Notes: generated from the sequence alone by a model not told the origin. A stretch of 60,799 nucleotides of DNA from Catenulisporales bacterium (GCA_019510485.1 JAEKKI010000148.1:1-60799), one strand, 5' to 3'; positions 36,472 through 45,111 are shown, numbered from the stretch's first letter. Made by a program: numbers and translations.

Positions 36472-38900
36472 GCGCGATCTCCCCCACATCGGAAGTCGTG
36501 TACGAGGTCGGTCCGCCCGCGACGGCTGCGGGAGACGGCGGACGCTTCAGCCGGTTGTGGCGAGGGCCCGACGATGATCCGCGCTGGGCGCGGCCGAGCC
36601 TGCTGGCGTTGTTGGTGGCCGCCGCCGTCCTCTATCTGTGGGACTTGTCGGCCTCCCGCTGGGCGAACTCCTTCTACGCGGCGGCGGCGCAGGCCGGGAC
36701 CAAGAGCTGGAAGGCGATGCTCTTCGGATCGCTGGACGCCGGGAACTCCATCACCGTCGACAAGCCGCCGGCGGCGTTGTGGGCGATGGCGATCTCGGGC
36801 CGGATCTTCGGGTTCAGTTCGTGGTCGATGTTGCTGCCGCAGGCGCTGATGGGCGTGGCGACGTGCGGCGTCGTGTACATGGCGGTCAAGCGGGTGCTCA
36901 CCAGGTCGCGCGGGGCTGCGCTGGGAGCCGGCGCCGGCCTGCTGGCGGCCTCCGCCCTGGCCGTCACGCCGGTCGCGGTGCTGATGTTCAAGTTCAACAA
37001 CCCCGACGCGTTGCTGACCCTGCTGCTGACGCTGGCCGTCTACGCGGTCGTGCGTGCGCAGGAGAACGGCAGCACTCGATGGCTGCTCCTGGCCGGGACG
37101 CTGATCGGCTTCGCGTTCCTCACCAAGACCCTGCAAGCCTTCCTGATCCTGCCGGCGCTGACCGCCGTCTACCTGGCGACCGGGCCGGGACGCTTCCCCC
37201 GGCGGCTGTGGCAGGTGCTGGCCGCCGGCCTCGCGATCGTGGTGAGCGCCGGGTGGTGGGTCGCGATCGTGCAGCTGACGCCCGCGTCTTCGCGGCCGTA
37301 CGTCGGCGGGTCACAGCACAACAGCTTCCTGGAGCTGACCTTCGGCTACAACGGCTTCGGCCGGCTGACCGGCAACGAGATCGGGAGCGTCGGCGGCGGG
37401 GCGAGGCGGAACATCGGCGACGCCCTCGGCCAGACCGCTGTGACCGGCAATCAGATGATCGGCGGGCCCGCCGGCCCGAACGGGCGGGAGCTCGGGTTCG
37501 TGGGCGGACCCGGCGGCTTCGCCCAGAGCCTCGGCTGGCGGCGCATGTTCAATGACGAGATCGGCAGCCAGATCAGCTGGCTGCTGCCGGCGGCGCTGGT
37601 GCTGTTCGTCGTCGGGCTGTGGGCGGCCGGACGCGCGCGCCGCACCGACCACGCGCGGGCCGCTCTGCTGGCATGGGGCCTGTCGCTGCTGAGCACGGCG
37701 GCCGTCTTCAGCTACATGAAGGGCATCTTCCACCCCTACTACACGATCGTTCTCGCCCCGCTCATCGCGGTCACGATCGGTATCGGCGGCGGGCTGCTGT
37801 GGGCCCGGCGCTCTGAGCTGGCGGCCCGCATCGGGCTCGCGGCGGCGGTCGGCGTGACGGCGTGGTGGGGCTTCGAGCTGCTGGCGCGGACGGCGGACTG
37901 GAACGGGTGGCTGCGGTTCGCGGTCGCGGGCGTCGGTGCGGTCGCGGCGGTGCTGCTGCTGGTCGGGCCGATGGTGGCGGGGAGGATCGGCGGGAGGTCG
38001 GGGTCGGTCGAGAACGGTGCCGGTGTCGACGCTGATGTCGAGACCGATGCCGATACCGATACCGATGCCGATCCGGCCGTTGCCGCGACCGCACCGACGA
38101 CCGGCACCTTCGGCAAGGCCCTGCGCTGGGCGGCACTGACGCTCGGCATAGGTGCGGCCCTGCTGGGACCGGCGGCCTACGCCGTCGCGACCACCGGAAC
38201 CGCCCACAGCGGTTCGATCCCCTCGGCCGGTCCGGCCGGCGCCCGCGGGCCCGGTGGCGGCGGCGGTATCCGCATCTTCAGCCGCGCGGGAGCCGGTGGA
38301 ATCCAGGGCGGTCGGAACGGGCAGTTCCCCGGCGGTGGCCAGAACGGCCGGTTCCCCGGTGGCAATCAGGGCGCGAACAACCAGCCTCCCGGCGGTTCGG
38401 CCCAGCAGGGCGGCCTTCCGCCGGGCGCAGCCCAGATGCCCGGCACCCCGCAGGGCGGCGGCGCGCAGAACGGCGCCGTCTTCCCCGGCGGCGCCTTCGT
38501 CGGCGGCCCCGAGGGCAACGGCGGCATGGGCAACCTGCTCGACGCCAGCACCCCCGGCGCGCAGATCCAGGCGCTGCTCAAGCAGGACGCGTCCAGCTAC
38601 CGCTGGGCCGCCGCGGCGGTCGGCGCCCAGAACGCCGCCGGCTACCAGCTGGCCACCGGCGACGCGGTGATGGCGATCGGCGGCTTCAACGGCTCCGACC
38701 CCTCGCCGACGCTGGCCCGGTTCCAGGCCTATGTGGCCCAGCACAAGATCCACTACTACATCGGCGGCGGGGTCGGCGGGCAGGCGAACGGCGGTGCCGA
38801 CATGGGCGGTGCGATCGGCGCGTGGGTCAAGGCCCACTACACAGCGCAGACCGTGGACGGCGTCACCATCTACGACCTGAGCGCGGCGCCCACGTCGTAA
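36468..38900 (+). CDS. GT39-type polytopic glycosyltransferase (ArnT/PMT-like)
   Basis: An 810-residue membrane protein. After a cytoplasmic N-terminus of about 45 residues come 11-12 hydrophobic segments, with the extracytoplasmic loop motif ITVDKPPAALWAMAI after TM1 that is typical of this family. Residues about 570-690 are Gly/Pro/Asn/Gln-rich and probably disordered. The C-terminal soluble part (ARFQAYVAQHKIHYYIGGG) is a conserved extracytoplasmic domain. It probably transfers a sugar from the lipid carrier made by the preceding gene to an envelope acceptor. Sugar and acceptor cannot be read from sequence. Confidence 0.8.
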   Translation: MSAISPTSEVVYEVGPPATAAGDGGRFSRLWRGPDDDPRWARPSLLALLVAAAVLYLWDLSASRWANSFYAAAAQAGTKSWKAMLFGSLDAGNSITVDKPPAALWAMAISGRIFGFSSWSMLLPQALMGVATCGVVYMAVKRVLTRSRGAALGAGAGLLAASALAVTPVAVLMFKFNNPDALLTLLLTLAVYAVVRAQENGSTRWLLLAGTLIGFAFLTKTLQAFLILPALTAVYLATGPGRFPRRLWQVLAAGLAIVVSAGWWVAIVQLTPASSRPYVGGSQHNSFLELTFGYNGFGRLTGNEIGSVGGGARRNIGDALGQTAVTGNQMIGGPAGPNGRELGFVGGPGGFAQSLGWRRMFNDEIGSQISWLLPAALVLFVVGLWAAGRARRTDHARAALLAWGLSLLSTAAVFSYMKGIFHPYYTIVLAPLIAVTIGIGGGLLWARRSELAARIGLAAAVGVTAWWGFELLARTADWNGWLRFAVAGVGAVAAVLLLVGPMVAGRIGGRSGSVENGAGVDADVETDADTDTDADPAVAATAPTTGTFGKALRWAALTLGIGAALLGPAAYAVATTGTAHSGSIPSAGPAGARGPGGGGGIRIFSRAGAGGIQGGRNGQFPGGGQNGRFPGGNQGANNQPPGGSAQQGGLPPGAAQMPGTPQGGGAQNGAVFPGGAFVGGPEGNGGMGNLLDASTPGAQIQALLKQDASSYRWAAAAVGAQNAAGYQLATGDAVMAIGGFNGSDPSPTLARFQAYVAQHKIHYYIGGGVGGQANGGADMGGAIGAWVKAHYTAQTVDGVTIYDLSAAPTS

Positions 38901-38916
38901 GTCGTGGAAAGACACC

Positions 38917-38949
38917 AGGCCGGTGGGTGACTCGATCGCCCACCGGCCT
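38917..38949 (+). terminator. Terminator after the GT39 gene
   Basis: An 11-bp perfect stem (AGGCCGGTGGG with its complement, 11-nt loop) is followed by TTCTCGTTCTCTT. It separates the plus-strand operon from convergent murB. Confidence 0.75.
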
Positions 38950-38974
38950 TCTCGTTCTCTTACAGTGCCGCTTA

Positions 38975-40081
38975 TTACAGTGCCGCGCTGACCAATACCG
39001 GCTCGGGGACGAGCTCGACGCCGAACCGGTCGCGGACGCCGTCCCGGATCTCCCGAGCCAAGCCCAGAACGTCGGAGGCGGCAGCCGACCCACGGTTGGT
39101 CAAGGCCAGAGTGTGCTTCGTGGACAGCGTCGCCGGGCCCTTGCCGTAGCCCTTCGGGTAGCCGGCCTGCTCGATCAGCCAGGCGGCGGAGGTCTTCACC
39201 CGGTCGCCGGCCGCCGGGAAACGCGGCGGGACCGCGGCGGCCCGCGCCGCGAGGGCCTCGAAGGCGTCCGGATCCAGCACCGGATTGGTGAAGAACGAGC
39301 CGGCCGACCAGGTGTCGTGGTCGGCGGCGTCCAGGACCATGCCCTTGGCGGCGCGCAGTTTCAGCACCGCGTCGCGCACTTCGGCCAGCGGAACGCGGTC
39401 GCCCTCCGCGACCCCGAGCGCGCGCGCCAGTTCGGCGTAGCGGATCGGGGCGGACAGGCGCTCGGACTCCGTCGCGGCCGGCGGGTCGAAGCCGAACCAC
39501 ACGGTCAGCACCACGTACTTGCCCGGGTTCTTCTTGAATATCGAGTCGCGATAGCCGAATTCCAGACATCGGGACTGCATCCCGCGGATCTCACCGGTCT
39601 GGCGGTCCAGCGCGCGGATCCAGGCGATGCTCTGGCTGACCTCCTGGCCGTAGGCGCCGACGTTCTGGATCGGGGTCGCGCCGGCCGAGCCGGGGATGCC
39701 GGACAGCGCCTCGACGCCGACCGCGCCCAGGGACACCGCCTCGGCGGCGAACGCGTCCCAGTCGTGCCCCGCGGCGACGCCCAGGCGCAGGCCCGAGCAC
39801 GTCTTCTGGCGCGTGACGCCGGTCGTCGCGATCTTCAGCACGGTGCCGTCGAACCCGTCGTCGCCGATCAGCAGGTTGGAGCCGCCGGCCAGGATCAGCA
39901 GCGGCTCACCGCGGGCGTCGCAGTCCTTGACGGTCTCGACGATCTCCTGCTCCGTGGTCGCGGTCACCATGCGCCGCGCCGGTCCGCCCACACGCAGGGT
40001 GGTCAGGGGCGCGAGGGGTGCCGAGGCCTGTTCGAGCATGGAGCACACGGTACCGGGTGCCGGGCCGGGCGCGCCCGTCAT
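38975..40081 (-). CDS. murB: UDP-N-acetylenolpyruvoylglucosamine reductase
   Basis: A 368-residue MurB. The FAD-binding domain starts at about residue 22 (PLAPLTTLRVGGPARRMVTA) and includes LILAGGSNLLIGDDG and GIPGSAGATPIQNVGAYGQE. The catalytic-serine region is GYRDSIFKKNPGKYVVL, and the C-terminal domain has AWLIEQAGYPKGYG. It reduces enolpyruvyl-UDP-GlcNAc to UDP-MurNAc in peptidoglycan synthesis. An alternative ATG at 40039 (MLEQASAPLAP) is possible. murB next to the MaoC pair is conserved in streptomycete-like genomes. Confidence 0.93.
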   Translation of the reverse strand: MTGAPGPAPGTVCSMLEQASAPLAPLTTLRVGGPARRMVTATTEQEIVETVKDCDARGEPLLILAGGSNLLIGDDGFDGTVLKIATTGVTRQKTCSGLRLGVAAGHDWDAFAAEAVSLGAVGVEALSGIPGSAGATPIQNVGAYGQEVSQSIAWIRALDRQTGEIRGMQSRCLEFGYRDSIFKKNPGKYVVLTVWFGFDPPAATESERLSAPIRYAELARALGVAEGDRVPLAEVRDAVLKLRAAKGMVLDAADHDTWSAGSFFTNPVLDPDAFEALAARAAAVPPRFPAAGDRVKTSAAWLIEQAGYPKGYGKGPATLSTKHTLALTNRGSAAASDVLGLAREIRDGVRDRFGVELVPEPVLVSAAL

Positions 40082-40132
40082 CTCAGCCCCCGAACAGTTG
40101 GTGAGCAGTCAGAAAGGTTCGGGGACGGCAGG

Positions 40133-40561
40133 TCAGGGCAGCCGCACCAGGGCCCGCGCCATGCCGAGCACCTTCTCCTCGCCGCTGGTCGCGGTCAGGT
40201 CCACGCGCACCGTGCCGTCGTCGTTGATCGCGCCGATCTTGCCGGTCACGGTGACGCGCGCGCCGGAGTCCGCCTCGACGCCGTCCGGCACCACGACCGG
40301 CTTGGTGAAGCGCACCGAGTACTCCACGACCAGGCCCGGGTCGCCGCACCAGTCGGTGACCACGCGGATCGCCTCGGCCATGGTGAACATGCCGTGCGCG
40401 ATCACGTCGGGGAGCCCGACCGACTGCGCGAAGCGCTCGTTCCAGTGGATCGGGTTGAAGTCGCCGGAGGCGCCGGCGTACTTGACCAGGTCCAGGCGGC
40501 GGATCGGGAAGGTCTGGGCGGGCAGTTCGTCGCCCTTGGCCACGTCGGCGAACTTGATCAC
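40133..40561 (-). CDS. MaoC-like hydratase/dehydratase, HadB-type catalytic subunit
   Basis: A 142-residue hot-dog protein with the hydratase-2 motif GDFNPIHWNERFAQSVGLPD followed by VIAHGMFTM, carrying the catalytic Asp and His. It starts at GTG (40559-40561) and overlaps the preceding gene by 4 bp (GTGA), which fixes the start. In mycobacteria the homologous pair beside rpmG and tRNA-Trp-secE forms the FAS-II dehydratase HadAB. In a lineage without mycolic acids the substrate is uncertain, probably a beta-hydroxyacyl thioester. Confidence 0.85.
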   Translation of the reverse strand: MIKFADVAKGDELPAQTFPIRRLDLVKYAGASGDFNPIHWNERFAQSVGLPDVIAHGMFTMAEAIRVVTDWCGDPGLVVEYSVRFTKPVVVPDGVEADSGARVTVTGKIGAINDDGTVRVDLTATSGEEKVLGMARALVRLP

Positions 40562-41007
40562 GGCTGCTCCCCCACCACGACGAGCTTGGAGTAGCCGGAC
40601 ACCACGTGCTCGCCCTCGACGGTGGCCAGGTCGGTGCGGGTGCTCAGGAAGCCCTGGCCCATGCGCTCGGTGATGTCCTCGATGACCACGGTCGCGATCA
40701 GCTGGTCGTCGGCGTAGATCGGGCGGGTGTGCACGAAGCGCTGGTCGGCGTGCAGGACCCGGCTGAAGTCCAGCCCGAGGCCGGGGTCCTCGATCACCTT
40801 GAGCGCGGCCGGCCAGGTGATGACGATCGGGAACGTCGGCGGGGCCAGGACGTCGCGGTGCCCGAGGTCCTGCGCCACCGCGGGATCGCGGTAGGCCGGA
40901 TTCGGGTCGCCGATCGCGTCGGCGAACTCGCGGATCTTCTCGCGGCCGACCTCGTACACCGCCGTGGGCGGATAGGTCCGGCCCTTGAAGTTGGCGTCCA
41001 GCGCCAT
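40558..41007 (-). CDS. MaoC-like dehydratase, HadA-type partner subunit
   Basis: A 149-residue hot-dog protein (MALDANFKGRTYPPTAVYEV onward) with FADAIGDPNPAYRDPAVAQD but without the catalytic Asp-His hydratase motif of its neighbour, as expected for the substrate-binding half of a HadAB-type heterodimer. AAGGAGG lies upstream. It is translationally coupled to the HadB-type gene and follows rpmG. Confidence 0.85.
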   Translation of the reverse strand: MALDANFKGRTYPPTAVYEVGREKIREFADAIGDPNPAYRDPAVAQDLGHRDVLAPPTFPIVITWPAALKVIEDPGLGLDFSRVLHADQRFVHTRPIYADDQLIATVVIEDITERMGQGFLSTRTDLATVEGEHVVSGYSKLVVVGEQP

Positions 41008-41037
41008 GGTTCCTGTGCCTCCTTGTATATATGGAAA

Positions 41038-41079
41038 ACCGCCCGCGCCTTCTCTGGTTCTCAGAGTCGGCGGGGCGGT
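41038..41079 (-). terminator. Terminator or attenuator between rpmG and the MaoC genes
   Basis: On the minus strand ACCGCCC-CGCC, a long loop, then GGCG-C-GGGCGGT is followed by TTTT. The adjacent CATATATAC (about 41024-41032) is unusually AT-rich and could be a -10 element for a separate promoter of the MaoC pair. Confidence 0.6.
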
Positions 41080-41102
41080 CCAAAGCTACAGGCAGGCGAT
41101 CC

Positions 41103-41267
41103 CTAGCGGGTCTCGCGGTGCGGGGTGTGCTTGTTGCACCAGCGGCAGTGCTTCTTCATCTCCAGGCGGTCCGGGTCGTTGCGCCGGTTCTTCTTGGTGA
41201 TGTAGTTGCGCCGCTTGCACTCGGTGCACGCGAGCGTGATCTTCGGCCGGACGTCGACAGCAGCCAC
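41103..41267 (-). CDS. rpmG: 50S ribosomal protein L33, zinc-ribbon type
   Basis: A 54-residue protein starting at [23 protein letters not shown] and ending [21 protein letters not shown] and CRWC form the zinc ribbon, so this is the C+ type; a zinc-free paralogue is likely elsewhere. It lies between tRNA-Met and the MaoC pair, the conserved actinobacterial site. Confidence 0.95.
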   Translation of the reverse strand: MAAVDVRPKITLACTECKRRNYITKKNRRNDPDRLEMKKHCRWCNKHTPHRETR

Positions 41268-41334
41268 TTCGGGGTGCCTCTTCCTTCTCTTCGAGGGCTC
41301 CGGACCTTCCCAGGTCGGCCCTCATGATGGACAA

Positions 41335-41357
41335 CCCTGCAAGTTTACCTTGCAGGG
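41335..41357 (-). terminator. Hairpin between tRNA-Met and rpmG
   Basis: A perfect 9-bp stem (CCCTGCAAG, loop TTTAC, CTTGCAGGG) lies 24 bp after the tRNA-Met 3' end. A second imperfect hairpin lies at about 41293-41322. They may separate tRNA processing from rpmG expression. Confidence 0.55.
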
Positions 41358-41380
41358 CCGAGGGGTTCGCACGGACGCGG

Positions 41381-41454
41381 TAGCGGTGGCCGGACTTGAA
41401 CCGGCGACACAGCGATTATGAGCCGCTTGCTCTACCAGGCTGAGCTACACCGCC
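41381..41454 (-). tRNA. tRNA-Met (CAT)
   Basis: A 74-nt cloverleaf with anticodon CAT at 41418-41420. D-arm GCTCAGCCTGGTAGAGC and T-loop TTCAAGT are normal. The first acceptor pair is G-U. The acceptor and anticodon stem lack the initiator features, so it is an elongator tRNA or an Ile2 tRNA. Synteny beside tRNA-Thr and rpmG favours elongator Met. Confidence 0.92.
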
Positions 41455-41532
41455 ACTCGATCAACGATCGGGACGATCCGGTGGATACGAACATTCACCC
41501 GTTCGTGTCCACCGGATCCCCGGTGTGATCTG

Positions 41533-41605
41533 AGCCCCAATACGGAATCGAACCGTAGACCTTCTCCTTACCATGGAGACGCTCTGCCGACTGAGCTATT
41601 GGGGC
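41533..41605 (-). tRNA. tRNA-Thr (GGT)
   Basis: A 73-nt cloverleaf. Acceptor GCCCCAA pairs perfectly with TTGGGGC, discriminator T. Anticodon loop ATGGTAA gives anticodon GGT at 41570-41572. It is followed on the same strand by tRNA-Met. A TAACTT-type -10 lies upstream without a clear -35. Confidence 0.97.
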
Positions 41606-41696
41606 GAGCAGGGAATAAGTTACACGCTCCGCGGCCCGGCGCGAAATCGGGTTTCCCGACCGGGTGTCGCCGGTCTCGTCCACTACGCTCAACCGC

Positions 41697-42296
41697 ATGT
41701 CAGAGCCTCAGCCCGGACCGTCTCAGCAGGCGGCCACCGGGCGCCCGGAACGCAGCCGCAGCCAGTGGACCGTGCACGCCGAATGGCCGGTGTATGAGAA
41801 CCCGTGGGTCGATGTGCTGATGGCCGATGTCGAACTCGGCGACGGCACCCGCTTCGACCACCACATCGTGCGTACCCGCAACGCCGCGAGCTGCGTGGTG
41901 ACCAGAGTGCGGGACGGCCGGGAGGAGGTGCTGCTGCTGTGGCGGCACCGGTTCGCGATCGACAAGTGGGTGTGGGAGATCCCCTCCGGGCTGATCGAGG
42001 AAGGCGAGGATCCCGCCGAGACCGCGCGCCGCGAGGTGGAGGAGGAGACCGGCTGGCGGGTGGCCGAGGTCACACCGCTGCTGGCCTTTCACCCGGTCGG
42101 CGGGATGCTGCGGGCCGAATACCGGCTGTTCCGGGCGCGGGACGCGGAGTACGTCGGCGAGCCGACCGAGCAGAACGAGGCCGAGAAGGTGGCGTGGGTG
42201 CCGCTGAGCGAGGTGCCGGGGCTGATCGACTCCGGGCAGATCGCCACAGCGGCGTCGCTGGTCGGATTGCTGCGGGTGTTGGCCGAGCAGAAGTGA
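41697..42296 (+). CDS. NUDIX hydrolase (ADP-ribose pyrophosphatase-like)
   Basis: A 199-residue protein with the complete Nudix box (G, LIEEG, E, seven residues, REVEEETGW) at about residues 100-122. The arrangement around it (WVWEIPSGLIEEG and FHPVGGMLRAEYRLFRARD) resembles ADP-ribose pyrophosphatases. The ATG at 41697 begins the plausible protein; the longer in-frame start overlaps the tRNA-Thr promoter region. It ends directly against the convergent SIMPL gene. Confidence 0.85.
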   Translation: MSEPQPGPSQQAATGRPERSRSQWTVHAEWPVYENPWVDVLMADVELGDGTRFDHHIVRTRNAASCVVTRVRDGREEVLLLWRHRFAIDKWVWEIPSGLIEEGEDPAETARREVEEETGWRVAEVTPLLAFHPVGGMLRAEYRLFRARDAEYVGEPTEQNEAEKVAWVPLSEVPGLIDSGQIATAASLVGLLRVLAEQK

Positions 42297-42959
42297 TCAG
42301 CTGAAGCTGAACACCACGGTCACCTGCACGGTGACGTCGGTGCTGCCCATCTGGATCGGCACCGGGGCGATGGCGGCGCCCGAAGCGGCCGGCGACTTCA
42401 TCATGTCCGCGGCGGCCGCGTTCGGCTGAGTGCTGACGCTCTCCTCGACCCACTGGGTGGCGTCGCCGCCGGCGGCCGCGGCGGCGGAGATGGTGGCGCC
42501 GGCGGCCTTGGTGTCGCGCAGCGTCACGGTGAGGTTCTCCGTGGCCTGATACCCGGTGACGGTGCGCTTGCTGCTGGAATAGTCGTACTCCGGGCCGACG
42601 CCGAGCCCCGAGGTCTTCTGGTCGGCGTCGGCGACGTGGTTGGCCTTGAGCGAGTTCTGGACCGCGGTCATGGTCGTGACCAGACCGTTCATCGCGGATG
42701 TGACGTCGCCGGCGGTCTCGGGGGTGCCGGTGACCTTGCCGGCGCCCCGCACGGTGATGCCCGGGAACGCGTCCGGCGCCAGCGGGCCGGTGTCGGCGGC
42801 CAGCGCGGGAGCCAGGATCGCCGTACCGGTCGTTCCGGCGTTCGCCGCGGGCGCCGCCGAGTTGCCGGACAGGCCGATGGCGACCGCGCCGCCGACCGCG
42901 ACCAGCGTGGCGACGCCGAGCACAGCCGTGCGCCGGGTCAGGGTGAGGTTGATTCTCAT
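42297..42959 (-). CDS. Secreted SIMPL (DUF541) protein, apparently shortened
   Basis: A 220-residue protein with a signal peptide or anchor (RRTAVLGVATLVAVGGAVAI). The SIMPL features ITVRGAGKVTGTP and TSGLGVGPEYDYSSSKRTVT then TVTLRDTKAAGATI are present. Compared with the family, a short segment after VTGTPETA and the whole Ala/Lys-rich helix that normally follows the central strands are missing; the sequence jumps to APVPIQ and the terminal VTVQVTVVFSF. The frame stays open. SIMPL proteins are periplasmic or surface proteins of poorly known function. Confidence 0.7.
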   Translation of the reverse strand: MRINLTLTRRTAVLGVATLVAVGGAVAIGLSGNSAAPAANAGTTGTAILAPALAADTGPLAPDAFPGITVRGAGKVTGTPETAGDVTSAMNGLVTTMTAVQNSLKANHVADADQKTSGLGVGPEYDYSSSKRTVTGYQATENLTVTLRDTKAAGATISAAAAAGGDATQWVEESVSTQPNAAAADMMKSPAASGAAIAPVPIQMGSTDVTVQVTVVFSFS

Positions 42960-43030
42960 GGCGCTTGGATGCGGTGGATCTCGATTCGGTTCCCGGTTCG
43001 ATGATCGCCTTGTTCAGCAGGCTGGGTGTC

Positions 43031-44647
43031 TCACCAACCGGCGTTGGCGTAGTCCTTGAGGAAGCACCCGTACAAATCCTCGCCCTGCTCCCCCCGCACG
43101 ATCGGGTCGTACACCCGCGCCGCACCGTCCACCAGGTCCAGCGGCGCGTGAAAGCCCGCGTCGGCCAACCGAATCCGGTCCGGATGCGGCCGCTCGTCGG
43201 TGATCCAACCGGTGTCGACACTGTTCATGAGGATGCCGTCGGTCTGGAACATCTCCTGCGCACTGGTCCGCGTCAGCATGTTCAGCGCGGCCTTGGCCAT
43301 GTTCGTGTGCGGATGCCCGGGCCCCTTGTAGGAACGGCTGAAGACGCCTTCCATGGCCGAGACGTTGACGATGTGCTTGCGCCGCCCCGGCGACGCCTTC
43401 ATGGCCCCGCGCAGCCTGCTGATCAGCACGAACGGCGCCGTGGAGTTGCACAGCTGCACTTCGAGCAGCTCGATCGGATCGACGTCCTCAACGTTTTGCA
43501 CCCAGGAGTTGGTGTCCACCAGATCCGGGACCAGTCCCCCGGCGTCGATGGCGGTGCCCGCCGCGATCCGGTCCGGCGCGGCCGAACCGGCGGTCAGCGC
43601 CAGGGACACGAGATCAGGGGAGTCGGCACCGACAGAAGGAGACCGGGCCCCGAGCTGTACCAGATCGGCCGCGATCGCCTCCGGAGAGCGGCTCTGCCCC
43701 GGCAGGGCGACCAGCCCGGAGCCGGTGAAGCGGCCGAACGAGACCAGCTCCGGCAACGGCCCGGCCGGCAGCGGCTCGGCTTCGGCCCGGATCAGCGGCG
43801 CGTAAGCGCCCGGCGTGCGGCGCACGGTCTGCGCGGCGTTGTTGACGATGACGTCCAGCGGCCCCTCGGCGGCCACCGCGTCGGCGAGCGCCACCACTTG
43901 TGTCACGTCGCGGAGATCGATACCGACGATCTTCAGCCGGTGCAGCCACTCCCCGCTGTCCGGCATGGAGGCGAAGCGCCGCGCGGCGTCGTTCGGGAAG
44001 CGGGTGGTGATGGTCAGGTGCGCGCCGTCACGCAGCAGCCGCAGGGCGATGTACATGCCGATCTTGGCCCGGCCGCCGGTGAGCAGCGCGCGCTTGCCGG
44101 TCAGGTCGGTGCGCGCGTCCCGGCGCTTCCAGTTCTCGGCGGCGCAGTCGGGGCACAGCTGGTGATAGAACGCGTGGACCTCTCGGTAGCCGCCCTTGCA
44201 GATGTAGCAGGGACGCTCGCGCTGGAGCACCCCGGCGACGGCGTTCCCGGACGCGGCGGTCACCGAGCTCAGCGGCAGGCCCTGGGTCTCGTCGTCGAGG
44301 CGGTTCGGGGCGCCGGTCGCGGTGGCGGCGATGACTGCGCGGTCAGCGGCCTGTATCCGCGCCTGCCGCTCGGCCCGCCGCCGGACTTTGACGCTCTTGA
44401 AGACGCCGGCGGTGGCGCGGCGCACGGCGACGGCGTCCGGATGCTCGGTCGGCAGCTCCTCGACCTCGGCGAGGATGTCGAGGAGCAGGGCTAGGCGCTC
44501 GGGCGAGATGCCGGTTGCGGTGCCGCCTGTTCCGGTGCCGGTTCCGGTGCTGTGGGAGTCCGCATCCGCGCCCGCTGCCGTCTCGGGTGTGACGGCCGCC
44601 ACCTCATCTGCCGGCTCGCGCACCGCTGTTTCGCCCTGCTCGATCAC
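43031..44647 (-). CDS. Atypical SDR oxidoreductase with N-terminal zinc ribbon
   Basis: A 538-residue protein. After a low-complexity N-terminus and a helical segment there is a zinc ribbon (CYIC at 147-150, CPDC at 165-168), then a Rossmann SDR domain: TGGRAKIG (190-197), VNNAAQ (268-273), Ser430 in VNVSAMEG, and Lys452. The position of the catalytic Tyr (YxxxK) is Thr448 (TNMAK). An insertion of about 100 residues lies between NNAAQ and the serine strand. The substrate is unknown, and activity may differ from classical SDRs. Confidence 0.75.
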   Translation of the reverse strand: MIEQGETAVREPADEVAAVTPETAAGADADSHSTGTGTGTGGTATGISPERLALLLDILAEVEELPTEHPDAVAVRRATAGVFKSVKVRRRAERQARIQAADRAVIAATATGAPNRLDDETQGLPLSSVTAASGNAVAGVLQRERPCYICKGGYREVHAFYHQLCPDCAAENWKRRDARTDLTGKRALLTGGRAKIGMYIALRLLRDGAHLTITTRFPNDAARRFASMPDSGEWLHRLKIVGIDLRDVTQVVALADAVAAEGPLDVIVNNAAQTVRRTPGAYAPLIRAEAEPLPAGPLPELVSFGRFTGSGLVALPGQSRSPEAIAADLVQLGARSPSVGADSPDLVSLALTAGSAAPDRIAAGTAIDAGGLVPDLVDTNSWVQNVEDVDPIELLEVQLCNSTAPFVLISRLRGAMKASPGRRKHIVNVSAMEGVFSRSYKGPGHPHTNMAKAALNMLTRTSAQEMFQTDGILMNSVDTGWITDERPHPDRIRLADAGFHAPLDLVDGAARVYDPIVRGEQGEDLYGCFLKDYANAGW

Positions 44648-44688
44648 GGGCCCAAATCTACCCGCCGCTCAGGTGTGCTCCCGCCGGT

Positions 44689-45111
44689 TCAGCCCGCGGC
44701 CTGCTTCACCAGCGCCGCGATCCGCTTCTCGTCCGCAGCCGTCAGCTTCGTCACGGCGAACGCCGTCGGCCACATGTTCCCGTCGTCCAGCGCGGCCACG
44801 TCGTTGAACCCGAGCGTGCAGTAGCGCGCCTTGAACTTCCCGGAGGGCTGGAAGAAGCACAGCACCTTCCCGTCCTTGGCGTACGCCGGCTGCCCGTACC
44901 ACAGCCGCGGCATCAGCTCCGGCGCGTTCGCGCGGACGATCGCGTGCACCTTCTCGGCCAGCGCCCGGTCCGCGTCGTCGAACTCCGCGATCTTCGCGAG
45001 CACTTCGGCCTCGGCCTCTTCGAGGCTCACCTTGCCGCGCGCCTTGGCTTCCCGCACGCGCTCCTTCATCGCGGCCTTCTCCTCCGCGGTGAACGTCTCC
45101 GTCTTCGCCAT
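44689..45111 (-). CDS. DUF1801 (YdhG-like) domain protein
   Basis: A 140-residue protein: a charged helical N-terminus (MAKTETFTAEEKAAMKERVR) then a DUF1801 core (LMPRLWYGQPAYAKDGKVLC; GFNDVAALDDGNMWPTAFAV). Family members are annotated as putative iron chaperones or simply DUF1801; the molecular role is unproven. It stands alone between the SDR gene and the peptidase gene. Confidence 0.75.
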   Translation of the reverse strand: MAKTETFTAEEKAAMKERVREAKARGKVSLEEAEAEVLAKIAEFDDADRALAEKVHAIVRANAPELMPRLWYGQPAYAKDGKVLCFFQPSGKFKARYCTLGFNDVAALDDGNMWPTAFAVTKLTAADEKRIAALVKQAAG

